From Pseudoduganella violacea (GTDB taxonomy: Bacteria > Pseudomonadota > Gammaproteobacteria > Burkholderiales > Burkholderiaceae_D), in the NCBI RefSeq assembly GCF_014191875.1, contig NZ_JACHXD010000002.1:521835-585834 (forward strand): a DNA stretch of 64,000 nt, given 5' to 3'. The translations under genes were made by a program, and so were the position numbers. This document shows, one piece after another, positions 8,899-16,855 of the stretch (its first letter is position 1; each line of letters starts with the position of its first letter). Under the pieces are notes generated by a model. It had not been told where the DNA came from and did no database searches. It saw only the letters and a program-made list of their open reading frames with translations.

Positions 8899-10242
8899 TT
8901 ATTTCTTCCACACTACAACACCACCGGCCGACCGTTTTGCATCCAGGCTGCTTTTGAAAAGATAGGTGGCGCCATTCAGGTCGGTCATAGCGCCCGTTAC
9001 GGTCATATTTGAATTTGGTGAATAGCGATTTTGTCCGAAAAAGTCACCCGTCGAATTGACCCCGCCTTCGCTGGCCATCTTGCGAGTTTCATCTCCAGTC
9101 ACCAAATCAAAACTGGTGGTGAAACTGCGTTTATCGAAATTAAACAGGAGCTGCCCATTTTCAAGAGTGGCCGCCTGTGGACCAGTGTAAATATCGCGCA
9201 CATAGGCTTCGCTGGAGGCAATAACCATGCCAATGCTACCGCGCTCTGGAGCGATGAATTGGGATCCTGAGCGGCTACGGAACAGCACGAAATCATCGCC
9301 TAGAGCGATCCGCTCCGCACCATCTTTGGACAGGCCGCTGTTGGCCGGCATATTGAGCACCGTATTCCAGCGCCCCCAGCTTACTTCGCGCACTGGCGGC
9401 GGCGGCACCACCGGCACCACCGGCACCGGATCGGGATCCGGGCGCACGACCAGCGGCGGCACATTGCCACCGGCGTTCGGTTCATTCTTGACCGCCGGTT
9501 GCTGCGCCGCCTTTTCCTGCAGCGAGACATTCTTTTTCGCGTCCAGGTTCGGCTCGCCGGCGGTGCCGCCCGTGCCATTCTTGCCCACCGGCTCGTCGCC
9601 GCGCGGTGGCGCCACCACATCCGGCGCCAGCAGGCTGTTGCCCTGCATCAGTTGCGGCGCCGCCTGGCCGCGCTGGATCTGCAGCAGCACACCTTTCTGT
9701 GCCGCCGCCAGTTCGCGCGCGGTCTGGCCCTCGCAGGGGCCGGCGCCTTCGGGACGGCAGGCGCCGTCGAAGCCGCTGACCGTGACGCGGCCGGAAATCA
9801 CGGCCACGCGCGAGGTGTTCTGGTCGGTAAACACGGTGAAATCGGTGCCGCGCACGCCGATGGCGGCCACCGGCGTATTGAAGCGGAAATTCTGGCGCGC
9901 CAGTTTCACGGCCTCGCCGGACTGACTGCGCGCCACGCCGCTGATCAGCTCAAGCTTGACCATGGTGTTGGCTGGATTGGCCTTGTCCACATGATATGTG
10001 GCGATGCGGGCCTGGGTCTTGGGCCGCAGGATGAACAAGCCGTTGTCGACGGTCTTGACATACAGATAACCGTCGTTACCGGTGCTGAGCAGCTGTCCTT
10101 CCTGGACCATGGTGCCGAGCGCGGCCGGCTGACCGGCGACTTGGGCAGAGCCGGCGACGAAAATAATCTTGCCCGCCTCCTCCGCCTGCACGGCCTGGGC
10201 CGCCAGCACCAAGCCGACTGTGAATGCAAGTTGTTTCATCAT
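8899..10242 (-). CDS. FecR-domain periplasmic protein
   Basis: A 447-residue exported protein with a signal peptide at residues 1-20 (MMKQLAFTVGLVLAAQAVQA). The FecR domain follows at about 45-160, including the typical FNTPVAAIGVRGTDFTVF segment. Next comes a Pro-rich linker (about 255-285, PVVPVVPPPPV) and a C-terminal beta-rich domain of unknown fold. FecR-domain proteins of this kind are commonly encoded beside CHASE2 cyclases and TPR/outer-membrane proteins, as here. A role as periplasmic sensor or ligand for the CHASE2 receptor is inferred. It is divergent from the cyclase operon across a 145-bp gap containing a CRP-like site. Confidence 0.82.
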   Translation of the reverse strand: MMKQLAFTVGLVLAAQAVQAEEAGKIIFVAGSAQVAGQPAALGTMVQEGQLLSTGNDGYLYVKTVDNGLFILRPKTQARIATYHVDKANPANTMVKLELISGVARSQSGEAVKLARQNFRFNTPVAAIGVRGTDFTVFTDQNTSRVAVISGRVTVSGFDGACRPEGAGPCEGQTARELAAAQKGVLLQIQRGQAAPQLMQGNSLLAPDVVAPPRGDEPVGKNGTGGTAGEPNLDAKKNVSLQEKAAQQPAVKNEPNAGGNVPPLVVRPDPDPVPVVPVVPPPPVREVSWGRWNTVLNMPANSGLSKDGAERIALGDDFVLFRSRSGSQFIAPERGSIGMVIASSEAYVRDIYTGPQAATLENGQLLFNFDKRSFTTSFDLVTGDETRKMASEGGVNSTGDFFGQNRYSPNSNMTVTGAMTDLNGATYLFKSSLDAKRSAGGVVVWKK

Positions 10243-10261
10243 ATTATTCCCCTTCTGCCCG

Positions 10262-10305
10262 ATTATGCGGTGAACCTGCCACAGCTTTCCGTGACCGAGG
10301 TCACA
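10262..10305 (-). promoter_or_regulatory. CRP-like operator between the FecR and cyclase genes
   Basis: CGTGA-CCGAGG-TCACA at 10290-10305 matches the CRP consensus at 9 of 10 positions. A CATAAT hexamer (top-strand attatg, 10262-10267) is centred 33 bp away toward the FecR gene. The site could act on either divergent gene. The motif is seen; its use is inferred. Confidence 0.5.
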
Positions 10306-10387
10306 TTCTACCTGAAGCCGTTTTCGCGTTTCCCGGCGTTACACTTTGTAGCAAAAAGTTCTTATCGTTTGGCAACACGATATACTG

Positions 10388-12325
10388 ATGGTTTCCCGCC
10401 GCCACCCGTCAGCCAAGCCACCACCGATGAGCCTGCAACCGGCCCTGCGCCGTCCTCTTCTGCCCCGCCCGCGCCAGCTCAGCTGGCTATTGGCGCTGAT
10501 GGCGCTGCTGCTGACCGTGGGGCTGGAGTGGCTGCCGCCGGCCGGCAGCAGCCTGGTGGGCGACGAGTGGCTGCGCGACCGCTATCTGCGCTTGCAGGTG
10601 AGCACGGCGCCCGAACCGCGCATCCTGGTGGTCGATATCGACGAGGCCAGCCTGGCCCAGATCGGCCCCTGGCCCTGGCCCAGCGCCCGCCTGGCCGACT
10701 TGGTGGAGCTGCTGCTTTCAAACTACAGCGCGCGTGGCGTGGCCCTGGACATCGTGCTGCCCAAGCCCGGCGATACCCTGGGCGACGCGCGCCTGGCCAT
10801 GCTGGCCCAGCATGGCCCCTTGGTGCTGGCGCAAGCCTTCGACTACAGCCTGACCCGGCCCGAGCCGCTGCGCGAGGGCGTGCCGGGCGGCGCCATCGCC
10901 GCTGCCGGCCCGGCCCAGCCGGCCAGCGGTCACATCGCCAACCATGCGCTACTGGCGCGCGCGCCCCATATCGGCAATATCGGCTTTCTGCCCGATCCGG
11001 ACGGCGCGCTGCGCCGCCTGCCGCTGCTGACCAGCTACCAGGGCAAGGTCTATCCGGCCCTGTCGCTGGCCCTGCTGCAGTGTTGCGGCGATGGCACGCG
11101 GCCGGCGCCCGCCGACAGCCGCGCCGCGCGCATCGCCTATGAACGCGACTGGGATGCGTACACCGTGGTCAGCGCGGCCGATATTCTTAACGGCAGTCTG
11201 GCGCCGCAGGGCGCCAGCGGGCGCCTGGTACTGGTCGGCTCGTCCTCGCTGACCCTGGGCGACCGCGTGACCACGCCGCTGGCGGCCAACCGGCCCGGCC
11301 TGGGCGTGCAGGCGACCATGCTCTCCACCCTGCTCGACCGGCAAGATGGCCGGGCGCCGGCGCCCTGGCCGGGACGCTGGCTGGCCTGTCTGTATACCGC
11401 CTTGCTGGCGTTCAGCCTGGGCTATACCTTGCCGCGCCTGTCGGCCACGCGCAATGTGCTGCTGCTGGGCCTGGGCGCCGGACTGTGGCTGGCCCTGGCC
11501 TTGCCGCTGTGCCGGCATGATCCCGACTTTTCGCCGGCCGCGCCGCTGGCCGCCGTCTTCTTCCTGCTCACCTTCGCCGTACCCTTCCAGTGGCAGCAGG
11601 CGCAGCACAAGTCGCGCCACCTGCTCGACACCTTGCGCCAGTATGTGGCGCCGGCCGTGGTGGCCGAGCTGCTGCGGCGCGACCTGCAAGACCCGCTGGC
11701 GCCGCGCCAGCTCGACGTGACCACCCTGGTGGCCGATATGGAGGGCTATACCAGCCAGGTCGAAGCCTTGCCGGTGGAAGAGGCGGCCCAGCTCACGCGC
11801 GATTTTCTCGAATGCCTGACCGGCCCCGTCATCGCCTGCCACGGCACGCTGGACAAGTACACCGGTGACGGCCTGGTGGCATTCTGGGGCGCGCCCCTGC
11901 CCCAGCCCGAGCATGCCGATTTGGCAATAGACGCCGCCCGTGCTATTGTGCGGCGCGTGGCGGAATTGAGCGCCCAGCGCCAGGCACTCGGACGGCCGGC
12001 GCTGCGCGTGCGCATCGGCATCGAGAGCGGCACGGCGATGGCGGGCGATTTTGGCACCCGCTTCCGCAGCATCTACACCGCCGTGGGCGATAGCGTGAAC
12101 ACGGCGGCCCGGTTGGAACAGGCGGCGCGCGACTATCCCTCGCGCGTGATCGTCGGCGCCGGCGCCATGGCGCGGGCGCGCCGCCATACGCTGTTGTGCC
12201 TGGGCGAGCGCTTGTTGCGCGGCAAGGAAAAGCCGACTACCCTCTATACTTTTGACCCAAGCAATATGGTTTTACCCGAGAATTCCAGCCCTGCCCCCGA
12301 TACCGCCCTGGAGAGCCGCGCGTGA
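10388..12325 (+). CDS. CHASE2-domain class III adenylate/guanylate cyclase
   Basis: A 645-residue membrane receptor. One N-terminal membrane segment (LSWLLALMALLLTVGLEWLP) is followed by a periplasmic CHASE2 domain (about 55-320, with ILVVDIDEASLAQIGPWPW). A cluster of membrane segments spans about 330-405. The class III nucleotide cyclase catalytic domain covers about 440-615. Metal-binding aspartates are visible in LVADMEGYT and KYTGDGLVAFWG, and the transition-state Asn/Arg in GDSVNTAARLEQ, so the enzyme looks active. It should make cAMP or cGMP in response to a periplasmic cue. A downstream in-frame ATG at 10427 (MSLQPALRR) is an alternative start. It leads an apparent operon with the TPR/barrel, VanZ-like and CRP-type genes. 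Confidence 0.9.
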   Translation: MVSRRHPSAKPPPMSLQPALRRPLLPRPRQLSWLLALMALLLTVGLEWLPPAGSSLVGDEWLRDRYLRLQVSTAPEPRILVVDIDEASLAQIGPWPWPSARLADLVELLLSNYSARGVALDIVLPKPGDTLGDARLAMLAQHGPLVLAQAFDYSLTRPEPLREGVPGGAIAAAGPAQPASGHIANHALLARAPHIGNIGFLPDPDGALRRLPLLTSYQGKVYPALSLALLQCCGDGTRPAPADSRAARIAYERDWDAYTVVSAADILNGSLAPQGASGRLVLVGSSSLTLGDRVTTPLAANRPGLGVQATMLSTLLDRQDGRAPAPWPGRWLACLYTALLAFSLGYTLPRLSATRNVLLLGLGAGLWLALALPLCRHDPDFSPAAPLAAVFFLLTFAVPFQWQQAQHKSRHLLDTLRQYVAPAVVAELLRRDLQDPLAPRQLDVTTLVADMEGYTSQVEALPVEEAAQLTRDFLECLTGPVIACHGTLDKYTGDGLVAFWGAPLPQPEHADLAIDAARAIVRRVAELSAQRQALGRPALRVRIGIESGTAMAGDFGTRFRSIYTAVGDSVNTAARLEQAARDYPSRVIVGAGAMARARRHTLLCLGERLLRGKEKPTTLYTFDPSNMVLPENSSPAPDTALESRA

Positions 12326-13545
12326 TGCCCTGCTGGCCGCCGCGCCGCCATCTTGCCGCCCTGGCCCTGAGCCTGCCGGCGGCCTTGGCGCTGGCCGAGG
12401 CGCCGCCGGCAGGCAGCGACGAGGCGCCACCGGAAAGCCAGCAGCTTTACCAGGAGGCGCTGCAATCGATCGCCGAAGGCCGCAAGAACGACGCCAGCGC
12501 CACCTTGCAGCGCGTGATCGAAAACGAGCCGCTGCACGCGGGCGCCTGGCTCGACCTGGCCCTGATCCAGTGCGCCCTGGGCCACACGGCCGAGGCTGAG
12601 CGCCTGTTCGCCGCCGTCGAGGTGCGCTTCGATCCGCCCGAGGATATCCTGAAACTGATCGCCGAGGCGCGCGAAAAAGGCTGCGCCGGCTGGCAGCCGC
12701 ACAGCCAGTCCTCGTTCAGCGTGGGCCGCGGCATCGACCAGAACGTGAACCAGGGCGCGCGCGAAGCCGAGCTGCTGCTGCCCGACTTCCTGCCCAAGCA
12801 CGACCAATACAGCACGCTCTCGGCCGACCATGTGCGCGACCTGACGCCCAATGGCAGCATCGGCTTCGTCCAATACCAGGCGCGCCGCTACGACCAGCTG
12901 CACCAGTACGATTCGGCCTCGCTGTACGCCGGGGTCGAGTCGCCGTGGCGCTTCGGGCGCTGGACCTTGCGCGCCAACGCCATGCTCGGTTTGATTACCC
13001 TGGGCGGCCAGCTGTACCAGCGCCTGAGCCAAGTGCAGCTGCGCGTCGGTCCGCCGCTGCCGCTGCCGGGCAGCTGGCAATTCAGCGTGACCGGCGGCCT
13101 GACCCATGTCGCCTACACCACGCTGGAGAATTTCGACGCCAATACCGTGGAACTGCGCAGCCAGCTCAGCTACCGCGGCGGCGACAGCTATGCCAGCCTG
13201 AGTCTGGCGGCCCAGCGCGACCATGCCCTAGCCGCGCGGCCCGGCGGCGACCGCCACGGCTGGCAAGTGGCGGCGCAGTGGCGGCGCCGCCTGTACGGCG
13301 AATTGATCGGTGAACTCGGCTATAACCGCCAGCAATGGAATAATGAGCGCGTGTATGCGCCCGGCTTCCTCGACCAGGTGCGCCGGCAGGCCAGCCATCT
13401 GTGGCGCGCCACGCTGAGCTACCCGCTGACGCGCACCCAATCGCTGATAGTCGAAGGCCGCGCCGTGCGCAACAAGGAAAATATCTCGATCTTTCAGTAC
13501 AATGACCGCCAATTGCAAATCAGCTGGCAGTGGCAAACCCCTTAA
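12325..13545 (+). CDS. TPR-containing outer-membrane beta-barrel protein
   Basis: A 406-residue exported protein. The signal peptide is rich in Leu and Ala (HLAALALSLPAALALA). Two TPR-like repeats follow at about 35-110 (YQEALQSIAEGRKNDASATL; AWLDLALIQCALGHTAEAERL). The remaining two thirds has alternating hydrophobic and polar strands, ending in Trp-rich strands (LQISWQWQTP), which suggests an outer-membrane barrel. The layout resembles Slam/DUF560 proteins and the TPR partner of FecR-CHASE2 clusters. The exact family is uncertain. The ATG at 12325 overlaps the cyclase stop as TGATG, with GGAGAG upstream; a GTG at 12322 is also possible. Confidence 0.7.
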   Translation: MPCWPPRRHLAALALSLPAALALAEAPPAGSDEAPPESQQLYQEALQSIAEGRKNDASATLQRVIENEPLHAGAWLDLALIQCALGHTAEAERLFAAVEVRFDPPEDILKLIAEAREKGCAGWQPHSQSSFSVGRGIDQNVNQGAREAELLLPDFLPKHDQYSTLSADHVRDLTPNGSIGFVQYQARRYDQLHQYDSASLYAGVESPWRFGRWTLRANAMLGLITLGGQLYQRLSQVQLRVGPPLPLPGSWQFSVTGGLTHVAYTTLENFDANTVELRSQLSYRGGDSYASLSLAAQRDHALAARPGGDRHGWQVAAQWRRRLYGELIGELGYNRQQWNNERVYAPGFLDQVRRQASHLWRATLSYPLTRTQSLIVEGRAVRNKENISIFQYNDRQLQISWQWQTP

Positions 13546-13568
13546 GGCTGGGCGTTGGAGCTTGTACA

Positions 13569-13898
13569 ATGGGAATGGATTGGGGATTGTTTTTGGCCGC
13601 GGGCCTGCTGTTGGTCGCCGGTTGTCTGGTGCCGAACCGCTGGCTGCCGGTGCGCATGCCGAACGATAAGCTGCTGCATTTCGGCGCTTTCGCGGTGCTC
13701 GGCCTGCTCGCGCTGCGCCTGGCCCAGGGGCCGGCGCAAGCCTTGATGGGGCTGGCCGGCTTGCTGGTGCTGGGCTGGGCCATCGAATGCCTGCAGCAAT
13801 TGCTGCCCGACCGCAGCTTTTGCTGGCGCGATATGGCCGCCAATGCGGCCGGGCTGGCGTTCGCGGGCTTGTTCGCCCTGGCCTACGTCTCCATCTGA
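13569..13898 (+). CDS. VanZ-like family membrane protein
   Basis: A 109-residue protein with four hydrophobic segments and the VanZ-like signature PNDKLLHFGAFAVLG, followed by a late AIECLQQLLPDR segment and a C-terminal DMAANAAG helix. The ATG at 13569 was chosen because GGAG lies 8 bases upstream; the longer frame would overlap the preceding gene. Members are widespread small membrane proteins, mostly of unknown role, so teicoplanin resistance should not be assumed. It is co-directional with the cyclase operon, with gaps of 23 and 45 bp. Confidence 0.82.
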   Translation: MGMDWGLFLAAGLLLVAGCLVPNRWLPVRMPNDKLLHFGAFAVLGLLALRLAQGPAQALMGLAGLLVLGWAIECLQQLLPDRSFCWRDMAANAAGLAFAGLFALAYVSI

Positions 13899-13943
13899 TA
13901 CGCAATCGCAAGCAACCGATAACCCGAGCCAAGCAGGAACGCC

Positions 13944-14675
13944 ATGTCAAGCAGTCAGGATCCCTCCGCCGCCCCTTCCGCGGCCCCGCCGCCGGCCGAA
14001 GAGCGCCAGGTGCAGATCCACCTGCGCAAGATTCCGCTGCTGGCCGGCCTGTCCGACGAGGAAATGCTCAAGATCAAGGGCGAATTACGCATCCGCCAGT
14101 ACGCCAAGCGCGAGGTGGTGCTGCACAAGGGCGGCATCGGCGACGGCCTGCTATTCCTGCTCTCGGGCCAGTTGCAGGTGATCGACGTGACCGAGGATGG
14201 CCGCGCCATCGGCCTGCGCATGCTGGCGCCGGGCGACTTTTTCGGCGAAATCGCCCTGATCAACAATTCCACGCGCTCGGCCTCGGTGGTAGCGATGACC
14301 GAGGTGCTGGTGGCCTTCCTGCCCGCGCCCACGGCCATGCACCTGTTCGCCCACTCGCCCTCGGTGGCCTCGCAGATGCTGCGCCACCTGGCGCAAAAGA
14401 TCCAGCGCGACTCGGAATTCCGCTCCCTGCTCAGCATCAACAACACGGCCAAGCGCATCTACACCTATCTGGTGCTGATGAAGCGCGAAGCGCCCGACGG
14501 CACGGTGGTGGAAAACCTGCCGACCCACCAGGATATTGCCAATATGATCAATACCAGCCGCGAAACCGTGACACGCGCCCTGCTCGCGCTGGCCCAGCAG
14601 GGCATCGTGCAGAAGGAACCGCACCGCCTGGTCATCAAAAACCCGGAAGCGCTGCAGAAACTGGTGCAGGGCTGA
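13944..14675 (+). CDS. CRP/FNR-family transcriptional regulator (cNMP-binding type)
   Basis: A 243-residue regulator with an N-terminal cyclic-nucleotide-binding barrel (about 25-145) and a C-terminal winged helix (about 165-240). The phosphate-binding cassette keeps the ligand residues (FGEIAL at 100-105, with E102; R111 and S112 in STRSASV). The recognition helix reads SRETVTRAL, so the Arg, Glu and Arg that E. coli CRP uses to read TGTGA are conserved (R206, E207, R211). It lacks the FNR cysteine cluster. It lies at the end of the CHASE2 cyclase gene run, and perfect TGTGA-N6-TCACA sites precede the exporter and surface-protein genes. A direct cyclase-regulator circuit is inferred. Confidence 0.9.
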   Translation: MSSSQDPSAAPSAAPPPAEERQVQIHLRKIPLLAGLSDEEMLKIKGELRIRQYAKREVVLHKGGIGDGLLFLLSGQLQVIDVTEDGRAIGLRMLAPGDFFGEIALINNSTRSASVVAMTEVLVAFLPAPTAMHLFAHSPSVASQMLRHLAQKIQRDSEFRSLLSINNTAKRIYTYLVLMKREAPDGTVVENLPTHQDIANMINTSRETVTRALLALAQQGIVQKEPHRLVIKNPEALQKLVQG

Positions 14676-14723
14676 CTATTCCTTCGTTGCAACCTGTTAC
14701 AACTGTGGCAAGGACGGGCGGTA

Positions 14724-14729
14724 TATAAT
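14724..14729 (+). promoter_or_regulatory. Possible -10 box of the polysaccharide operon
   Basis: A consensus TATAAT lies about 105 bp before the first polysaccharide-export gene. No -35 box with standard spacing is visible, so this is only a candidate. Confidence 0.25.
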
Positions 14730-14831
14730 CTGGCTCTTGTAAATTTCCGGACCCGGCCCCTCGCCGTGTCCCGCACGACTCCCAATGAACGAGCTTATCC
14801 TGGCCTTGCCGTCCGGCCCGCGAGGCGGCGC

Positions 14832-15632
14832 ATGATTTCCGCCGCCATGCTGCGCGGGGTCTGGGCTTACCGCGGCTTTATCAGCGGCAGCGTCAAGCGC
14901 GAATTCCAGTCCAAGTACCGCAACACCATGCTGGGCGCCGTCTGGAACGTGCTGAGTCCGCTCGCCATGATCCTGGTGTATACCCTGATCTTTTCCCAGG
15001 TCATGCGCAGCAAGCTGCCCGGCTCGAATTCCGAATTCGCCTACAGCATCTATCTGTGCGCCGGCGTGCTGACCTGGGGCTTGTTCGCCGAAATCACGGC
15101 GCGCGGCCAGGCCATGTTTCTCGAGAACGGCAACCTGATCAAGAAGATCAGCTTCCCGCGCATCTGCCTGCCGCTGATCGTGGTCGCCAACGCCCTGCTC
15201 AATTTCGCCATCATCTTCGGCCTGTTCGTCGCCTTCCTGCTGCTCTCGGGCCAGTTCCCGGGCGCCGTCTTCCTGGCCGTCTTCCCGGTGCTGCTGATCG
15301 AGGTGCTGCTGGCCATCGGCCTGGCCATGGTGCTGGGCGTGCTGAATGTCTTCTTCCGCGACGTCGGCCAGTTCTTCACCATCGCGCTGCAATTCTGGTT
15401 CTGGCTGACACCGGTGGTCTACCCGGCCTCGATCATCCCGGCCAGCGTGCGGCCCTACCTGGACGCCAATCCCATGCTGGCCGTGATCCAGGCGTACCAG
15501 CAGATCCTGGTCAACGGCCAGGCGCCGCACTGGGGCAGCCTGACGCTGCCGGCCATCCTGGCCCTGCTGCTGTGCGCGCTGGGCCTGCAATTGTTCCGCA
15601 AGCGCGCCGGCGAAATGGTGGATGAACTGTAA
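14832..15632 (+). CDS. Polysaccharide ABC transporter permease (Wzm type)
   Basis: ABC-2 family inner-membrane permease for O-antigen or capsular polysaccharide, with six membrane segments and the family hallmark SVKREFQSKYRNTMLGAVWNVLSP near the N-terminus. I chose the ATG at 14832 (MISAAMLRGVW) because homologous proteins normally begin just before the WAYRGF segment and GAGG lies upstream. A GTG at 14766 would add 22 residues of no obvious family character. Its stop overlaps the start of the ATPase gene (TAATG), showing tight coupling. Together they form a Wzm/Wzt exporter. Confidence 0.9.
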   Translation: MISAAMLRGVWAYRGFISGSVKREFQSKYRNTMLGAVWNVLSPLAMILVYTLIFSQVMRSKLPGSNSEFAYSIYLCAGVLTWGLFAEITARGQAMFLENGNLIKKISFPRICLPLIVVANALLNFAIIFGLFVAFLLLSGQFPGAVFLAVFPVLLIEVLLAIGLAMVLGVLNVFFRDVGQFFTIALQFWFWLTPVVYPASIIPASVRPYLDANPMLAVIQAYQQILVNGQAPHWGSLTLPAILALLLCALGLQLFRKRAGEMVDEL

Positions 15633-16855
15633 TGGGCACGATTACCGTCAGCAATCTGGGCAAGGCCTATAAGCAGTATCCGACGCGCTGGTCGCGCCTG
15701 CGCGAATGGCTGCTGCCCTTCCGCGGCCCGCAGCACAAGCTGAAATGGATCTTGCAGGAGATCAGTTTCGAGATCGCCAGCGGCGAGGCCGTGGGCCTGA
15801 TCGGCATCAACGGCGCCGGCAAGAGCACCCTGCTCAAACTGATCACCGGCACCACCCAGCCCACCACGGGCGGCGTGCACCTGCAGGGCCGCGTGGCGGC
15901 ACTGCTGGAACTGGGCATGGGCTTCCATCCCGATTTCACGGGCCGCCAGAACGTGTACATGGCGGGCCAGCTGCTGGGCCTGGGCATGGACGAGATCACG
16001 GCCCTGATGCCGCAGATCGAGGAATTCGCCGAGATCGGCGAGTATATGGACCAGCCGGTGCGCGTGTATTCGAGCGGCATGCAGATGCGCGTGGCCTTCA
16101 GCGTGGCCACCGCGCGCCGTCCCGACATCCTGATCGTGGACGAGGCGCTGTCGGTGGGCGACACCTATTTCCAGCACAAGAGCTTCGAGCGCATCCGCCA
16201 GTTCCGCCGCGCCGGCACCACCCTGCTGCTGGTGTCGCACGACAAGCAAGCCATCCAGTCGGTGTGCGACCGCGCCATCATGCTCGACGGCGGGCGCCTG
16301 AGCAAGCAGGGCGCGCCGGAAGAGGTGATGGACTATTACAACGCCATGATCGCCGACCGCGAAAACAGCATGCTGCAGCTGAACGCGCGCGACGACGGCA
16401 AGGTGCAGACCGTGTCCGGCACGGGCGAGGCCACGGTGGCCGACATCGCCCTGCTCGACGCCGACGGCCAGCGCGTCGAGGTGATCGACGTCGGCGCTGA
16501 GGTGACTTTGCAGGTGACGGTGCGCGCGCGCGCGGCGATTCCACGCATGGTGCTCGGCTATATGATCAAGGACCGCCTGGGCCAGGCCATGTACGGCACC
16601 AACACCGATTTGAAGGAGCTGCCGCTGGACGCGGTGCAGGCCGGCGAGGAGGTGGTGTACCGCTTCCGCTTCCACGCCAACCTGGGCGCCGGCACGTATT
16701 CGGTGGCCACCGCCATCGTCAGCACCGACACCCATCTGGTGAACAATTACGAGTGGCGCGACCTGGCCCTGGTGTTTACCGTGATTAATATGCGCCGTCC
16801 CCATTTCGAAGGGTCGGCCTGGATCGATCCGGCCATCGAGATCATCCGCCCATGA
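15632..16855 (+). CDS. Polysaccharide ABC transporter ATP-binding protein (Wzt type)
   Basis: This 407-residue ATPase has Walker A GINGAGKST, the Wzt-type signature VYSSGMQMRVAFSVA and Walker B DILIVDEALSVGD in the first 240 residues. About 140 C-terminal residues form a beta-sandwich-like domain (VTVRARAAIPRMVLGYMIKD to the end) as in Wzt proteins that bind the capped end of the finished polymer. That domain implies export of a chain carrying a terminal modification, and the FkbM methyltransferase encoded next may supply it. The two genes overlap by 4 bases (ATGA). Confidence 0.92.
   Translation: MGTITVSNLGKAYKQYPTRWSRLREWLLPFRGPQHKLKWILQEISFEIASGEAVGLIGINGAGKSTLLKLITGTTQPTTGGVHLQGRVAALLELGMGFHPDFTGRQNVYMAGQLLGLGMDEITALMPQIEEFAEIGEYMDQPVRVYSSGMQMRVAFSVATARRPDILIVDEALSVGDTYFQHKSFERIRQFRRAGTTLLLVSHDKQAIQSVCDRAIMLDGGRLSKQGAPEEVMDYYNAMIADRENSMLQLNARDDGKVQTVSGTGEATVADIALLDADGQRVEVIDVGAEVTLQVTVRARAAIPRMVLGYMIKDRLGQAMYGTNTDLKELPLDAVQAGEEVVYRFRFHANLGAGTYSVATAIVSTDTHLVNNYEWRDLALVFTVINMRRPHFEGSAWIDPAIEIIRP

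Noticed and set aside
13569..13898. Glycopeptide resistance gene vanZ
   Set aside because: Only the broad VanZ-like membrane fold is present, without other van genes. This family is mostly not linked to resistance.
14687..14712. CRP site before the polysaccharide operon
   Set aside because: The area has gttgcaac and tgttacaactgtgg words but no TGTGA-N6-TCACA pattern.
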